A DNA stretch of 64,000 bases, taken from positions 3,472,001 through 3,536,000 of the forward strand of contig NZ_CP152413.1 in the NCBI RefSeq assembly GCF_038967635.1, in the 5' to 3' direction. Positions 61,977 to 64,000 of the stretch are shown piece after piece; positions within the stretch are counted from its first letter, which is position 1, and each line of letters opens with the position of its first letter. Origin of the DNA: Bradyrhizobium sp. B124. GTDB lineage: Bacteria > Pseudomonadota > Alphaproteobacteria > Rhizobiales > Xanthobacteraceae. The position numbers were made by a program, and so were the translations under genes. The notes below the pieces were generated by a model that was given only the letters and a program-made list of their open reading frames with translations, was not told where the DNA came from and searched no databases.

Positions 61977-62504
61977 TCAGCCGAGACCGCACGCCGCGAG
62001 CCGGGCGCGCAACGCGGCGTCCGCTTCGGCCACGAGCTCGAGCAACCCGCGATAGGGATCGCCCGGTATCCCGAGCACGGCAGCGAACGCAGGCTCGGTC
62101 TTGAGGCCATCTGCCCGCAACTCGCTGACGGCTCGCCGCAGCCGTCCGGCATCAAGCGCGAGCAGCCGCCGCTCGACCTCGAAATGGATCCAGCCCTGCT
62201 GCTGGTCGACTGGACGCAGGTCACCGAACAGTTCGAACGGCCAGCCATCCCACACAAAGCGGGCAATGGCCGGCCGCGTTCCCGTGGCCCATCGGTAGAG
62301 CACGAAATCATCGGCCGATTGGTAGTGGGTCCAAACGATGTCCGCGAAAGCGTTCGGATCGGGCGCATGACAAACGATATCGATGTCGCTGCCCGGCACG
62401 GCAATGCCGAGTGGCAGCGTTCAGACGATGCGGGAATCGAACGGCTTGAGCAGCTCCATCACGGCGGAGCTGGTGACGGCGGATGCATAGTGCCCGACAG
62501 TCAT
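61977..62504 (-). pseudogene. DUF4269-type protein interrupted by an in-frame stop
   Basis: From ATG 62504 the frame reads MTVGHYASAVTSSAVMELLKPFDSRIV, then TGA at 62423-62421. It continues in frame as TLPLGIAVPGSDIDIVCHAPDPNAF down to ARLAACGLG at 61977. Nucleotidyltransferase-like DUF4269 proteins run through this point as VGT(I/L)PLGI(D/A)xPGSD, so a GGA codon seems to have become TGA. A GTG at 62399 could start a 140-residue product, but it would lose the first strand and helix. DUF4269 function is unknown. It is convergent with the PepSY gene. Confidence 0.65.
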
Positions 62505-62729
62505 CGCGTGGCGTGCCCTCGAGATCGCAGCGATGCAATAGCACGCTCGCGTGGAATGAGGGAACCTCGACAAGCCAGGCGAAGCCTGACGGGAACGGTC
62601 TTGCAAACGCTACGGGGCGAATTCGACCGCGCCACCGTGGTCGAAATCGCCCCGCCAAACGAGCAGACAGGCGAGACTGCCGCGCAATCCCGCCTGTCCA
62701 GCCGATGTCTAGATGACCTGTTCGATCGA

Positions 62730-64000
62730 TCAGCCGAACTGGTTCATCGTGTTGTGGACGCCGCCCGCCTTGAGGGCGGCCTCACCGGCGAAGTACTCCT
62801 TGTGATCGTCGCCGATGTCGGATCCCGCCATGTTCTGATGCTTCGCACAGGCGATGCCCTGACGGATCTCCGCACGCTGCACGTTCTTGACGTAGCCGAG
62901 CATGCCCTGGTCGCCGAAATACTCCTTCGCGAGATTGTCGGTCGACAGCGCAGCCGTGTGATAGGTCGGCAGCGTGATCAGGTGGTGGAAGATGCCGGCG
63001 CGCTTGGCCGAATCCGCCTGGAAGGTACGGATACGCTCGTCGGCTTCGATCGCCAGCGGCGTGCCGTCGTATTCCACCTTCATCAGTTCGGCGCGGTTGT
63101 ACTTGCTGACATCCTGGCCGGCTTCCTTCATCGCGTCGTAGACCTGCCAACGGAAGTTGAGCGTCCAGTTGAACGACGGCGAGTTGTTGTAGGCCAGCTT
63201 CGCGTTCGGAATGACCTTGCGGATGCGATCGACCATCGAGGCGATCTGCTCGATATGCGGCTTCTCGGTCTCGATCCACAGCAGGTCGGCGCCGTTCTGC
63301 AGCGAGGTGATGCAGTCGAGCACGCAGCGATCCGCACCGGTGCCGGGACGGAACTGGTAGAGATTGCTGGGCAGACGCTTCGGACGCATCATCTTGCCGT
63401 TCTGGTTGAGGATGACGTCGCCGTTGCGCGCATTGGCCGCCGTCACCTCCTCGCAGTCGAGGAAGCTGTTGTACTGGTCGCCGAGGTCGCCGGGCTTGTG
63501 GCTCACGGCGATCTGCTGCGTCAGGCCGGCACCGAGCGAGTCGGTACGGGTCACGATGATGCCGTCTTCGACGCCGAGCTCGAGGAATGCATGGCGGCAA
63601 GCGCGGATCTTCGCGATGAACACCTCGTGCGGCACGGTGACCTTGCCGTCCTGGTGGCCGCACTGCTTCTCGTCGGAGACCTGATTCTCGATCTGCAGGG
63701 CGCAGGCACCCGCCTCGATCATCTTCTTGGCGAGCAGGTAGGTCGCCTCGGCATTGCCGAAGCCGGCGTCGATGTCGGCGATAACGGGCACGACGTGGGT
63801 CTGGAAGTTGTCGATCTTCTCGATCAGCGCCTTTTCCTTGGCCTTGTCGCCTTCCTTGCGCGCCGCGTCGAGCGCGCGGAAGATGTCGTTGAGCTCACGC
63901 GAATCCGCCTGGCGCAGGAAGGTGTAGAGCTCTTCGATCAGCGCCGGCACCGAGGTCTTCTCGTGCATCGACTGGTCGGGCAGCGGTCCGAACTCGGAGC
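62730..64000 (-). CDS. aceA: isocitrate lyase (5' end beyond window edge)
   Basis: Splits isocitrate to glyoxylate and succinate in the glyoxylate shunt, needed on acetate, fatty acids and other C2-yielding compounds. Visible are the long-form segments PVIADIDAGFGNAEATYLLAKKMIEAGACALQIENQVSDEKQCGHQDGKV, with the catalytic loop KQCGHQDGK holding the active-site Cys. TLPTYHTAALSTDNLAKEYFGDQGMLGYVKNVQRAEIRQG and a C-terminus AGGVHNTMNQFG also match the ~540-residue alphaproteobacterial form. The frame stays open through 64000 (SEFGPLPDQS), so the N-terminus lies outside. The catabolic region nearby would produce its substrate precursors. Confidence 0.95.
   Translation of the reverse strand, partial: SEFGPLPDQSMHEKTSVPALIEELYTFLRQADSRELNDIFRALDAARKEGDKAKEKALIEKIDNFQTHVVPVIADIDAGFGNAEATYLLAKKMIEAGACALQIENQVSDEKQCGHQDGKVTVPHEVFIAKIRACRHAFLELGVEDGIIVTRTDSLGAGLTQQIAVSHKPGDLGDQYNSFLDCEEVTAANARNGDVILNQNGKMMRPKRLPSNLYQFRPGTGADRCVLDCITSLQNGADLLWIETEKPHIEQIASMVDRIRKVIPNAKLAYNNSPSFNWTLNFRWQVYDAMKEAGQDVSKYNRAELMKVEYDGTPLAIEADERIRTFQADSAKRAGIFHHLITLPTYHTAALSTDNLAKEYFGDQGMLGYVKNVQRAEIRQGIACAKHQNMAGSDIGDDHKEYFAGEAALKAGGVHNTMNQFG

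Noticed and set aside
1..64000. CRISPR array, prophage or integrative element
   Set aside because: No regularly spaced repeats, phage genes, integrase or tRNA-associated ends were seen; the only mobile element is the IS481 copy.

Overview
The window is GC-rich DNA from an alphaproteobacterium, most probably a Bradyrhizobium or close relative. This is inferred from the Aap-type and many HAAT-type ABC transporters, an isocitrate lyase segment that looks like the long rhizobial form, glgC-glgA with short overlaps, and several families of palindromic intergenic repeats. No rRNA, tRNA or CRISPR array was seen. The genes at both edges are cut: a flavin amine oxidase on the left and isocitrate lyase on the right.

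Layout. 1-7.6 kb is a minus-strand nitrogen-compound set: Tat-exported amine oxidase, RidA/CnbZ-like protein, LivK-type binding protein, two tandem amidases and a GntR/FCD regulator. 7.7-14.1 kb is an amino-acid uptake and conversion locus: Aap-like permeases divergent from an RpiR regulator, class III aminotransferase, AapJ-like binding protein and Asp/Glu racemase-like protein. No ATPase gene accompanies them. 14.2-21 kb holds two MFS transporters (one frameshifted at its N-terminus), a DUF983 protein, a MocR-type regulator, a serine hydrolase and a small Cys-rich ORF. 21-30.6 kb holds an SMP-30-like exported protein, an IS481 element inserted in the loop of a genomic repeat, a triple rhodanese, glgC-glgA, a second serine hydrolase and a DUF417 membrane protein.

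30.8-56.7 kb is a large catabolic region: binding proteins, a flavin enzyme, a possibly decaying ECH/SDR pair, TetR, a CrtI-like oxidoreductase, a complete LivFGHMK transporter with an embedded acyl-CoA ligase, a quinone reductase-like protein, acyl-CoA dehydrogenase, alpha/beta hydrolase, SDR, enoyl-CoA hydratase, Rieske dioxygenase alpha/beta, a small unknown protein, an APH-fold kinase, a second acyl-CoA ligase, another binding protein, an unknown protein and a thioesterase. Three divergent promoter regions here share a TAATCCG element beside an inverted repeat, which suggests one regulon. The kinase, small protein, CoA ligase, dehydrogenase and SDR resemble in gene content the levulinate (Lva) pathway, in which a 4-hydroxyacyl-CoA is phosphorylated. 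Here they sit beside a ring-hydroxylating dioxygenase, and this combination is the most interesting candidate for an undescribed pathway.

57.4-62 kb is an iron module: TonB receptor, Fe3+-binding protein and PepSY membrane protein, without an ABC permease. It is followed by a DUF4269 gene with an internal stop and by isocitrate lyase.

The window carries several apparent lesions: two single-base frameshifts, one nonsense codon and one N-terminal loss. Without reads, sequencing error cannot be separated from real decay for the frameshifts.
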